Positions 36,239-48,260 of a DNA stretch of 64,000 nucleotides are shown in pieces. The DNA comes from Lycocorax pyrrhopterus obiensis (lineage: Eukaryota > Chordata > Aves > Passeriformes > Paradisaeidae), in contig JACSVZ010000004.1 in NCBI GenBank assembly GCA_014706295.1, forward strand, positions 9,396,465 to 9,460,464. Direction: 5' to 3'. A model generated the notes under the pieces. The model did not search any database. It saw only the letters and a program-made list of their open reading frames with translations, and had not been told where the DNA came from. Position 1 is the stretch's first letter. Each line of letters opens with the position of its first letter. The position numbers and the translations under genes were made by a program.

Positions 36239-39200
36239 GACAGTGTCAACATGTTTAACACTTTGTTCTCGTAAAAGCAAGGAATGGGTAGAGGTAGTTT
36301 CATATTGAAAAATGGTGAAATTCTTCAGCAAAAAATTGCATTAATGGGCCTTATTGGCCCTGCCTGCCTTTCCTGAGGCTTCCACTAACATGGCTGTACA
36401 TGGCTCAGGGCTGCAGTTCAGCCCAGCTGTGGCTGTCACTTGTTGCCCCTGTGATGCCGTAGGATGCTGCTCTTCAGCTTTGTCACAGCTGTGCCCTCGC
36501 TGGCCTCGGGCACTGCTGTGCCAGGCCTTACCTGCAGTCTGCTGGCCTGGGCTGGCCTCAGCTCTCCGTGTACTTGGCTGGTGGTCTGGGCTCAGGGCTG
36601 ACCCTGGGCTCTCACCCTGGATCTGCCCTGCTCAGCTCTCTGGCCCATCTCTGGCTGTGTCATCAGGCTCAGTCCCTTAGAGAGCAACTGGCCCTTGCTG
36701 CACTCTGACATTACACTTTCCTTCCCTTCTTCTCAGGGCTGGGCTGGATTGTTCACTCTCAACTCAAGGCCAGCGTTCCAAAATATTTAAGCTGTTAAGT
36801 GCCTCCTCTCTGGGTAAGAGGCATTTCTTCTTTTGCTGAAGGTGGTGAGGTGTCTTCATAATCTGTATACGCAATCCATGACAAGCATCTAACCTCCTCC
36901 TTTGTGAGTCAGCTTCCAGGAAAACTGCATCAGGAATTCCAGGTGTCGTGTGGATACAATTCAAGGGAAGGTGTATTTGTTACCTCTTCAGTGTGTTCAT
37001 CAGAAAACCTCTCAGAAAATGCTTTTGCTGTTCCAGCTTTGTTAGTTTTCCCTGATTATTAAACCATCAGTGTTTGTAATGCTGTGAGCTGCCAAACAGT
37101 GAACAAGCTCTTGGCCTGGCCTTGCATCGTTTTTTACTTTACACTGGCAAGTATTTAATTGTTTGGGAGTTAGTCCAACGTACACTGCCCTTCCCATTAT
37201 TGATTGCTGGAGCAGCCAGCATGTTTTGTAACTGCCTGTTTTAAAGACCGACAACTGCATTTGAAGTGTATAGTCTGTATTTTGTCAGCTGCAGCAGGGA
37301 AACATCTTTGGAACTGGATCACATAATGCACAGACCTGATAGATGGACTCAATTAAATCAACAATAATATAGTAGTTGGCACACTCAGTGTAGCTACTCT
37401 GATCCTGCTCTAACATTTTTCCAAATCCTTTTTATTCTCCAAACCTCTGATCAAAACTTTAGGTCCTTCATAACCCTAATTCAAACATCACTTCAGAGGT
37501 TAACACATTTGAACTCCCAAAGCAATGCTTTTAACTTCTATCTTGTGGTCAATAAGAGGCTAAGTCTATCTATAAACAGTGTCAGATGGTGTCTCACACG
37601 TTGCACTTAAGAAACCTTACTCCTGATAGTTCCTTGACCTTGGTGGCCTTGCAGATTGGCCAGTTTAAATGACACTGAGCAGGGTACCCACGGAGAGATC
37701 ACACTCCTGATACTGTAAAGCTGACAGCAAACTGACAGCACTCAGGGTGTGAGGAAGGAGGCAGGAGAGCATCTGAGGGAAGTGCACAGTGAAGTCTGTC
37801 CCAGAGCAGCAGGTTAAGATAATTATAGGATATATTTATGGCCATATCCCTGTTGTTTTTGTTTTTTGTTGACTATGCATTAGCTACATGCACATGTTCT
37901 AGAGAATCACAAAAGAAGATTTGCTCCTGGTGGTTACTCTCTCCCTTTTGTGCCTGGTAGTGTGGTAAATGACCATAATGTTAGGAATTACTTGGACCAG
38001 AAATAGCGTTACTGTAGAGCAACACCCACACTGGCAAACAAATCCTGGATCTTCAGCTGGCACAAGTGTGGGAATATTTTGTGACACGGGCGTTAAGTTA
38101 GTTTGTGTTAGCTGGGGATCTGGTCCAAAGAAGCATGAAGAGGAATTCAGCATTCAGTTCCTGCTGCAAATCCTCTAAAGGACAAGTGACTACTGGTGTG
38201 ATAAAGGTGAAATTGTATGAGAGGAAGCAAGTTTGTTATTTAAAGGGACTTGTTTACTAAACAAAGCTGTTCTCAAAGTAGTGTGAAACCTATCAGTATC
38301 CAAGACTGAAGGGAGAAGGTTTTTCATTGTGGTTGCTTTGATGAGGATGACAGCAGAAAATCTGGGGCAAGGTAGAGTCAAGCCCTTTTCATTCTTCATA
38401 GAGTACTGCCTTAGAGAGTAATGGAAGTAATCCCTGCACGTCCAGCCTCTATCCCTAGATCTCATGCCAGATTTGCTCTGGGTGATTTCTCGCAGTTGCA
38501 AATACCATATGCTGTCCAGCTCCTGCTGTAGCTGCAGCCCCGTTAGCAGAGGTGCTCATATATCCTTTTGTCAGGAGCTGAACCACAACACCAACGGGTT
38601 GGCTGCTATAAATAAGGCTGTAGAGGCAGCTCCTGAAAGCCGTCTGTGTCCATCAGGATCATTTCTCCTCGTGCACCTGATGGATCCAGCTATGCTGTCA
38701 TGAGTCTGTAATACACATGCAGCCTACAATCCATTCTAAGCTCTTGGCACGTAAAATATTTATTCCACATGCCTCTGTTCCGCAGCAGCATACATATTTC
38801 AGTTCTATATTGTGGGAACATCTTGAACATGCCCTACCTAAAGCTTTACATATGCTGAGCTGGTGGGAAGGACAAGAGTAGGGGGAGATGGATTTCTGCC
38901 ATGTTGCCGTGTTTCAAAGGCTCCCATTTCTTACTGTTCACAACTGCAAATTGTTTGATCATGGAGTTGTTAGAGCTCAGCTTTGCAGAGAATGATACAG
39001 TGAATATGATTGATTAATTTTTTTTATCTTCTTCACTTGCTTGGTTGATGTGAGGCCCGTGAGCTCATCAGATTTAATTTATGGAAATTAATCAAAGAAT
39101 CCAGAGGGACTACATGACAGAAACAGGGGCTTGTTTCCAAGCTGCAAAATTTTTTCAGATGGCATGTAACATCTGTCTATTTGTGGGTGAAGGGAATGAA

Positions 39201-42200
39201 TGTGGAAAATCAGACACCCATATTTCAGAAATAAATGAACTGAAATTAGCCGGCTAAAGACACTCAAATTTTGAATCATAGGCTCATGACAGCAACTATT
39301 GGACAAGTTTAAAGTGACAAGCAGGAGAAGAGTGTGGTGATTATCATAATTTTCAATTATAAAATGGGAAGATTGTCAAGATGACAACTTTTTAAAGTAT
39401 TTTCCTCTCATACTTACTGCATCACATTTATTATACATTGAGATACAAAGATTACCATGACTTAGGCTATTCCTCCTTTGAATATAGTTGCCCAGAAATT
39501 CTTTCTGTAGTTGATGCTGTCAGAGGCAGGTAAACTGTTTATACAGCTGATTCCTGTTTAGTAGGTATAATGTTACTGTTATTTGTTTTGTAGAAAAACA
39601 GCGAAGTTTTTGTTTAACTCCAAGTTTATTTTCTTAGGGAGCAGCTGAAAAGCTTAAATAATAGTAAATCTTTGGTTTTGTTTTTTTCCAGTTATTTTAC
39701 CTTCAGAAAATCTCATTTCTGAATAACTTTAGAGGTGTTTGTTTTTGAGAAATTTTCAAAGCTGTAACATTTGACTCTGCTGATGCACAAAGTTTTGTCA
39801 AAATCTTTTTGAAGTATCTTCATTTTATTCCTCAAATGGAGAACTAGCAATATTTTCATCACCTGATTACTTTTTTCCATGTTACTCATGACCGAATGAC
39901 AGGTTCATTGATCAGTTCTTTTGTCTATAAACACAGTTTAAACATCACTTTTAAATGGAAAAGATAGACCAAACAATCTGATAAGGATTCCTGATTGTGT
40001 ACACTGCATGTCTCCTTGTAATTGCATAGCTCTGGGCTCACTGGTTGCGGTACCTTTATTATTAATAACATAAATAGACTCTCCATTCTGTGTTTCTGTA
40101 ATTTCTCTGCTGGACTGACTTCAGCATGCAATTTTGTTGGTCTTTAACCATAACCTGTGCCTAGATCATCTGGTCTCCACCTCCAACTTCAATCCTTTTT
40201 GCTGGAAGGTTGCACAGAGCCTAGAGGCGCGTTACATTCCTTGTCATCTGGGTGTGTTCTGCAGTGCTCAAATAAAAGGTGTATCACAGCACAGCGATCT
40301 CTCCGAAGATGAGAAGGCTGTTGTGCAAGCTACTTGCTGATCAAATAAAAAACATCTGCCTCTAAACACAGACAATCAAAGCAAAGAATGGGAGAAAAGT
40401 GTTATCAACTCTCATTTATTCTTAAAATGGCACAATGAAGAGAGCTCACAGCTCCACCTGCCCACGCATACAAAGCAGTCTTATGTCTGTCAGTGTTTGA
40501 AATTAAACCCTGGTCAGGCTAATCACTTAATTACAGGACCACGTTTTCCCTTTTGAATGTATTTTTCTCACTTCTTCCATTTTGAGATTACCTTGTTCAG
40601 GACTGAAATCAGTATGTCAGGAACTAGAGAGATGCAGAACTTTGAGAAGGATTTCTCTCTTTACCAAGTACTTTTCTTGGAGCTGAGCTTATGAGTTTTG
40701 AGCTCATCTCTAATGAGTACTATGACCTAAGGGGAGAAAAGAGCGTGATTTTACCTTACCCTTGTGGAAGTTAGACCCTGGCCTGGGATAACTGGCTTCA
40801 GTTTTGTGTTTGCTGGGAATGGACCAAGTCAAGTATCAGCAGCTGCACGAGTGGCAGAGATAGCCTGAGTTCCCCAGGAGGGGAGGGAGGCTTCAACCAT
40901 ACAGGACAAGTGTAAAATGTTTTTCTCACCAGGGAACTCAAAATAAACACTGTGACAGTCCTAGTCCCACATTACCTTGCTGCCTGAGAAAATGTAAAGT
41001 AAGTACCATCTCTAAGCTGGCCTGGAATTCCCCACTTGATGCTTTAAGCATTTCCTTGATGAGTGGAGGAGAGATTTGGCTGCCTCTATCTTTGAAAGGC
41101 GATAGAAATACTCCAGAAAAGCATGTGCCAATTACATGCATTAATGTCTCCAGCAAAACCCAATTCTCAGCTGAGGATATTGTGCAGGCGACGTCTCCCG
41201 TCAAAGCACAGAGCACAAAACAGGATTGCGGGGTCTGACATGGACGAGTGATAACTGAGGGGAGAGAGATTCCTGCAGTGTCTTGTGAACTTCCCAGGGC
41301 TGTCACTGAGAGGCAAAGGCTGTTTAGTGGATGAAGCTGGTGACTCTGAATCCCTGACCTCAACAGTTTTTGCCTTCGTTACATAAGAGTGTTGCCTCTA
41401 AAATAAGAAAAGGGAAGTTTTTGTGTTTGCTTCTACTAGCTACATGCAGGAGTTACGCAGGGACATTTGACCTCCAGTTGTTTTGAGGAGTGAGGGCTCC
41501 ATCCTACATATTGGGCCTTTGGAGAGTACCCAAAATTTGCACTTGGTTGTGAAAATTGGTGTTTATAGGCTTGGTAAAATATAGGGAGAGTATAATTATG
41601 TTATGTATAGATATCTAAAATGACTGGCTTTTCTTATTTTATCTGGCCTTCTACATAATAGTAAGGATGAACACAAACACCTAGGAAAGATGTGGCTATC
41701 CTACCCCTTTTTCTCTAGTCTATTAGACAGTTGCACATTAACCAAAAGGAAAAGTCCTTGGATCTGGCCCTTTGTTGACATAATTCCTTAGAGACATGAA
41801 TGTACATCTGTTCTCTTCTGATGTGATCTGTTCTGTGCATCAGATCTCTTCTGCCAGGAAAAGGGGTTCATGTCCACCAAGGGCCTCTAACCCTTCAAAA
41901 TACTGGCAAAAACCAAAAAATTGCTGTTGGGGCAAGAAAATTGTTGTAAATTGTCAATAGCAGAAGCAGCTCTAAGTGTGTGCAGCTTTAGAGTTAAAAC
42001 TCTTCCCTTTTTTCAAGTCTTGATCTGTGTCAGAAGAAAGCAGCTTGTTCCAAGATTCTTTGCTGTTATCCCGTGTAATAATCCCAAGAGGGGTGGGTGT
42101 TTAGGCCAGGATATTGGCATGGCTTGTTGGGACAGGCTCGCCGCTTCTGGTATTTACCTCTGCCTTTCCCCATGGGGATTTCTGGAGAAGAGTGATGGCT

Positions 42201-44115
42201 GTGAGAGGCATCCAGCCAACCTGTTCTACCTGTTCCATCCCTGGGTACAGCTCCAGCTGTGGGGAGTGCTCCATCCTCCCTTTGAGATGCAGAGATTGGA
42301 TCAGTCTCAGAGGAAGATTCAGCGGGCAGTGAAACAAACACATCTGCCCTCAGCTCGTGTGACTTGACAAAGCCAAACTGCCTCCAGTGAAGTCCTGTGG
42401 GGTTGTAGCAGCTGAAGAACTGGCCCAATAGGACATGAAGAGCTTCCTACTGCAGATGAAGCAATTCACTTCTATTATTAGCAGTTGGAGGCTTTTTGAA
42501 TCAGGAAGAATGGCAAAATTGACTTCCTTTTTGTTGGGCTCCGAAGTAAAAAATGGGGTGTTGTCATCAGCAATGCTGAAAAATATCTCCTGATTTTGGG
42601 AAAACATCTGCTGTTGAATTGTATTGATTATTTACCAGCACATTAAGCAGCTGTTACAGATGTTGGGGGTATGTGGAATGTTAATACACATTAGGATGAG
42701 AGATTAATTTAGGGAAATTACAACATGTTTCTGAAAATTACATTAAAAGTTTGGAGTGCCCTGAACTACAATATGACACGAACTGGGACCGAGAGCCTGA
42801 GAATCTGAATTCAATTTGTGACTCTGTCACTGACACCCTGTGTGACCTCATGGAACTTATATAAGCTGTGTGTGCCCTATTTGCCTTTTGTTAAAGGAGA
42901 AGAAAAGAAAAACTTTCTGTTTCTCGTGTTTGCCTGCTTAGAGTTGGGGCCACTGGTTCTTTCTGTAGAGCGCTGAAAAGAATGAGATCCAAGTCTCTTT
43001 GTGAGGGGCCCTGGGCTTTGCCACAGAAGTAATTTTAAAAGGAACAAATTCAGTAATATCTGGAATGCTGAGTCCCAAAGAAAAATTAGAACAAGGCAGC
43101 TCTGGGCTTGTACACACAATGCTGTTTTTTAATTACTACTTCAATCATTCATTATTTTTAAAACTAAATACACTGATGTTTACAAAATAAATAACTACGT
43201 ATTTTATTGTCACCAGCAAAGTGCTAAAAGGAGAAGAAAGGAAATCCTGCAGAGGACTTCTCCAGTGGGAGATCTCTTTGAGACGGAGCTGCAGAATTAA
43301 GTCCAGCATTTATTTACCCAGTCCTGATCAGTTTAAAGGACAAATGCTCCAAGTTCTCACAGTTGTAGGACCCAGTGCTGCCTTATGCTGAAAGCACAAG
43401 GGTGCAGTTCTTAATCTTCTGCACTTCCATGAAGTGTTGGAAGTTCTCTCTCATGATTTCCTTGGCCTGTGCCTCACAGGCCCAACATCCCTGCTGGGCT
43501 TGGGAGTCACAGCTCCGTGTCACTTGAAACTGCATTGCCTGTGATCCAGCAAGTTGTATGCGTTCCTCTGGGGCCTGGGTGTTTAAGAAACACATCTTCT
43601 TTCCCTTCAGAGATGCAAAGTAGCTGAATGGGGCGACCTAAGACAGTATATCATGAGATTCCCTTGGATTCACAATCAGCCGTCTGCCCTGGATACAGAT
43701 GGTGAGGGATGAGTGTAAATCCCTGAGGGTAAAGACCCATATGCCCATGTGTGTTTGCCGGTTGTACAGAGGGTCACCCGCTGCAGCACCTCTTTAAAAA
43801 CTTATCATTAAGCCCGTCTCCTTTGTGAACTTTCTCATTATCATTTCATTGTGCTGCGCAGTTCTGGCCGGGTGCAATGAATATTGACTTCATGCTTGCT
43901 TTTCTAATTGAATTACAGGGGAGCAGGCTGAGCCACTGAAGTTTCCTGCCTGCAGTCCTGCTTCCCTGGCAGCCAGCTGAATAGAGGCTGAAAGAAAAGC
44001 TGTTTGCTTGGGCATTATGGTTAACAGAGACCTGTCACAAAGCTGCTACAATGATTTATTAAAAGACAGAAGAAAATGAGAGAGAAAGAATCTTGCTCAC
44101 TTTCAGCACCAGCTG
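36239..44115. other. Non-coding stretch, no supported gene
   Basis: About 7.9 kb without a recognised gene. Frames at 40938-41363 (-, 141 codons) and 41921-42367 (+, 148 codons) match no family I know. At 42114-42332 four frames are open together, which points to low stop density rather than coding. A 70-codon frame at 43383-43595 (-) has protein-like composition but no supporting context. Confidence 0.5.
36354..36690. repeat. GC-rich low-complexity block
   Basis: A C/T- and GG-rich segment with recurring words such as ggcctgggctggcctcag, ctggctgtgtcat and gctcagctctc, clearly richer in GC than the neighbouring DNA. It looks like a degenerate minisatellite-type block. The 108-codon plus-strand frame across it is rich in Ala, Leu, Cys, Pro, Trp and Ser, a typical by-product of such DNA. 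Confidence 0.4.
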
Positions 44116-44269
44116 CTTGCTTTGCTTGTCTTCTTTCCTTTTTCTTTCTTCCTTTTTTTTGTCTTTCTTTTTCTCTTTAGCACTTGCTTGCTTTCTCTTC
44201 CATCCTCTTTCTTTCTTCCCCTCCCTCCTCTTCCCTTTTTCTCTCTCTCCCTCTCTCTCTCTTCTTCCT
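44116..44269. repeat. Polypyrimidine tract, (TTTC/CTCT)n-rich
   Basis: About 150 nt that is nearly all C and T. The last 67 nt (44203-44269) contain no purine at all, with (CT)n at 44241-44260. Such tracts can form triplex H-DNA and are often polymorphic. The 70-90 codon frames over it (Phe/Leu/Ser on plus, Arg/Lys/Glu on minus) are composition artefacts. Confidence 0.95.
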
Positions 44270-47200
44270 GATCATGCCTTATCAAAAATAGAAAGAAAAT
44301 GTCAAAGAAAAACATATTGTTTGAGCAAATGCTTCAAGCAAAAAGCATCATCCTCCTATCCTTAAATAACAGCCCCTGCCTAAGACAGATGTGTTTATCA
44401 TTATGGTCAAATCATAAAAAAGATTGTCACTGTAACTGCTCCAGCAAACAACATCCCATACATGTCCCTACAGTGTTGGCCAGTCTTGTTTAGGAAATCC
44501 TACTGAAAAAACCACCAGACTCTGTAGTTTACCTTTTCTGCTATTGAATTTAATTGTCAAACTCTTACTGATGTAATAGGAGTGGAGTAAAGCCAAGTCT
44601 CAGTGGCTTTGCAAACACCACGTTGTATTATGTAGTTCACCAGCAATTCAATTTACAGTGGTGCAGCACAATGGGAAAGATCCCAGGATTGCTCATGGAA
44701 CTGCTTTTACCAAAAAGACCCAGAGTCCAGCTCATGGTGCTTGGTCAACATAGGGATCACTTGTGCTGGGTTATTTTTCCCTCTTTCTTTAGTTTGTGTT
44801 TGCTTTCTTTTTTTAACTTTAAAAAAGTTTGATTCTGATCAAAGAATAAGATCAAGAAGCATAATTCTATTGAGTTACTTATGTAGAATGTGTAGCTCAA
44901 GGCTATTGGACTAGGGGGACAGTTGTTTTGGTTTTTCATTAAAATCTGTGCTGGTTTATATTCCTTAGAGTTTATTAAAGGCAGCATTTCTGAAGTTTGG
45001 CTGGGGAGAGAACTTCATACCCGGCTCTGGTTAGGGCTAGCTCAGGTCAAAACCAGGCTGTTGCCTACTAAGAAGTTGGGCTTTCCCATGAGAATTTGGG
45101 AAGAAGGTCTTTCTTCTTTCAACATCTGCTTCCTTGGATCCATTTTCACTCCCTCAAACCAGAAGCTTTTAGCCCAGAGAAAGCTGTGTGCTCTCAAATC
45201 AACTGGACCTTGGCAGTTTGATACACTGTTAATTTTAAAAAAAACCCACAGGAGTTCATCTCTAATAGTGTTCATCTCTATTCAAAGGATTTATTCAGAC
45301 CTGACCTTTTTCCCATCCCCAGGTTATCACCTAAATACATACTTTGTTTGATTAAGTCATTATTGTTATCTTTCCTGGTTTCCTATCTATCTTGTTGTTC
45401 TTTATTATTTTCTTTCTTCAATTTTATAGCCTTTCACTTTATTTTGTACAACTTTTTAAATCTTCTTTTGTTCAATTCCAGTTAGCCCCAGCGTGGAAGT
45501 TTGCAATAATTACTGCAGAATAATCTGACTTTTCAGTGGCTGGCACTCTCCTTAGATTTAACCCTTCTCAGTGATTAATCAGGATTTAATCTTTGTTTGG
45601 AATAAGTTTATAGGTGACTGCTCCTTGGTAGCCACTAATCTGCTTGCAAATAGAAGGGAGGTTTTCTGGTGACCTCATTGAAGATAGGGCGACAGGTGGA
45701 TTTATTCTCAGGTTTACATCACTTGAAAGGGTAAACATGAGGCTGCAGCCAATGCTTTGCATTGTAAAGAACACTTCCATGGGGCATATGTGTGCTTGGT
45801 AGGTACACCCCATGTTGAAATGGAATGGCTATTGACTGAATCTGAAGGGCCTTGTAACTTAATAAATGACCTTCTGGCATTTGCTTGATTAATGCTTAAT
45901 ATCTCGTATAACACAGCAGTGTGAGGAGATGTGCTGTCAGACGCAGGCACGTGCACATACACAGCAACAGCTACATGCCGGGGCTGTATGGGGGTGCAGG
46001 CTTATGTAGCCTCTCCTAAATACAACTGGAACATTCCAGAGGTTGTACTTGACAGGGATTTACAGTCATGAAACAGAAAACTTCCTTATGCTAGTAAAAG
46101 GATTAATTTTCTCTCCTCAGTCAGTGCTGGAATTGGTACCTGTGCTGGTACTGGAATGGGTATTGTTCCCACAGGGGCTTGACTGCCCTGCTGGATACAG
46201 ACTGGCAAAACTCCCGGTAACTTCACCGGGACCAGGATATCCTCCACCTGTTTTGTAACTCCTATAAAGAAAATTGATTACCCATGTATGTATCTGGCAG
46301 CAAAATTAGCACCTAGGATTTTAAAACTGTAGCAAGGGAATCATAAGCAATCAATGCACTGAAAAGTGGCATTACAATTTCTCTCAGCAGAGGAAGAATT
46401 TGAGTAAACAATCACAATTTTTCACCATGTTTATCTTAGCTATGTTGGAGATTGAAGAACTGAATATAGTTTTTTTCCATAGCTAACTAGCTGGCCTGAG
46501 TAACAATTGAGCCTTTGAAGCAACACAAGGGATTCTGACCATTTTCTTAGATTTGGGGTCACTGTAGAAAGGAAGTTTAATAAGCCACCTACACACAATT
46601 TCTGCCTGGAATCGGAGAGAGAATCTTTCAGGATTACAGGCATTTCAAACCCATGAACCAGTTTAACTCTACAAATCATTCCACGAAGCTCAAGACAGGA
46701 ACTGCTTTGTGTGGCATTCTCCCATCAGGACTGGTAGCCATAAATCAAGATGAATGTCTTTCTGAATGACTTGCTACAGTTCAGCCGCAGGATCCGGGCT
46801 AGAGGCAGCGACCACGAAGCGAAGTGCTTTGGCCTATGGTATTCAGAAGGTCAGGGCTGGAGATCACAATGCTTCCTCAAAAGGCTGTGAATCTTCACAT
46901 TGTATATTATTCTGTGTTATGGAAGTGTGCAAGAAGCAGAAGATTTTTAATTGCTAGTAATTTATTTTCAGCAACAGAGATCGCTGTGGCTGCCCAGAGT
47001 TTGGTATGTTTTCTGAAGGAGACGGAAGGAAAGAAAATCCTTCCACTTTGAAAAGCACAATGCTTTGGCCAGCTCTTTATGCTGGCAGGGATCCTGTGTT
47101 AGAGTGAATTCCCTGAAAGGCGACCAAATTGCCCACCACAGACAGCTACGATGAATAACATTCCCTGTCTTCGCAAAAAGCACTGCTTACAGTTCCCTGT

Positions 47201-48243
47201 CCAATCCCAGCACCCTGCAACAGGCGGTGCATTGGGGTTTATTTGGTTTTTTACAAGCTATTATTGCCATTCAGCAAAATTAATCCTTAAGAGCAAAGGG
47301 TGTCTTGTCAAGTCAAGACTTCAGCTGCCTGAGTACGAGTCTGCTTTGCTCATTCTGGCAGCAGTCGTGAACAACACCTTGGATAAACCACTCCTGAGAA
47401 CAGAGCAGGGAACCAAGCTGGCAGGTGCTGGTCTGAGCTCTGGCACCAGCCTGCTGGCTAATCTTAGATGTGTAACCTCATTCATTAGATTTTTCCTTCC
47501 CTTCCCTCCTTTAGTCCTGTTTGCCCACACTGTCCTGTCCCGAAGTAGAGTTTTTCCTGTATATTTTTACTGTACTTAAGAGAAGAGTCCTACTTCATGT
47601 CACAGATTTAGAATAGCTTCAGAGACAATGCTCAAGACGTGCTGGCCAAAGCAGTGGCCTCCAGAGCATGCCCAGCCCTGTATGCATGTGCCTGCTGTGC
47701 TGGTGCATGTGGCCCCCCAGGCTGGATCTCTTTGTCCAGCTGCTGGGAGAACCACCAGAGATGGGGCTCCCTCTGCCCATTGCTGCACATGCGCTCTGTG
47801 CTACTGCAAAATGGAAAACAGCCCTTCCTGGGTGTCATGGCTCTTACCTCTGGTGGCAGCCGAGTTGGTGCAGCACTTCCAGAGCTGTTTGCTTCTTCTT
47901 CCTTAAATACAGTAGCAGGTAAATCCTTGTGTTGCTTCCTGAAGACAGGATGCCCAGCTTTGTCAGAACTCTGGCATGCAGGACTGCCTAGAGGTTTATT
48001 AGTCTGACATCATCCAGCAGGAAACAACCTAAGAGGCTCTGCATAACTACAGCAACCTCTCAGTTTCTAAAAATTAAAATTATATACAGTGGCTTCTGAA
48101 TACAAGTATAGGAATGTTTATCAATCCTTTTAGTTAAATAAGTCTTTCTTAATTTACCAGGCTTTGCTCAGCAGGGTAGTGATAAATGCACACAATTTCA
48201 CACTCTTGACAGGCATGTTTAAAAAGAAGGAAGGGAGTGAAGG

Positions 48244-48260
48244 GGGAAAAAAAAAAAGAA
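48244..48260. repeat. A-rich run
   Basis: A purine-rich segment of about 15 nt dominated by A follows 'gaagggg'. No retroposed body was recognised upstream. Confidence 0.6.

Noticed and set aside
39246..39257. 12-bp palindrome ttagccggctaa
   Set aside because: Expected by chance at this length. No flanking structure.
44093..44365. 90-codon hydrophobic and Phe/Ser-rich frame
   Set aside because: It is a direct translation of the polypyrimidine tract.
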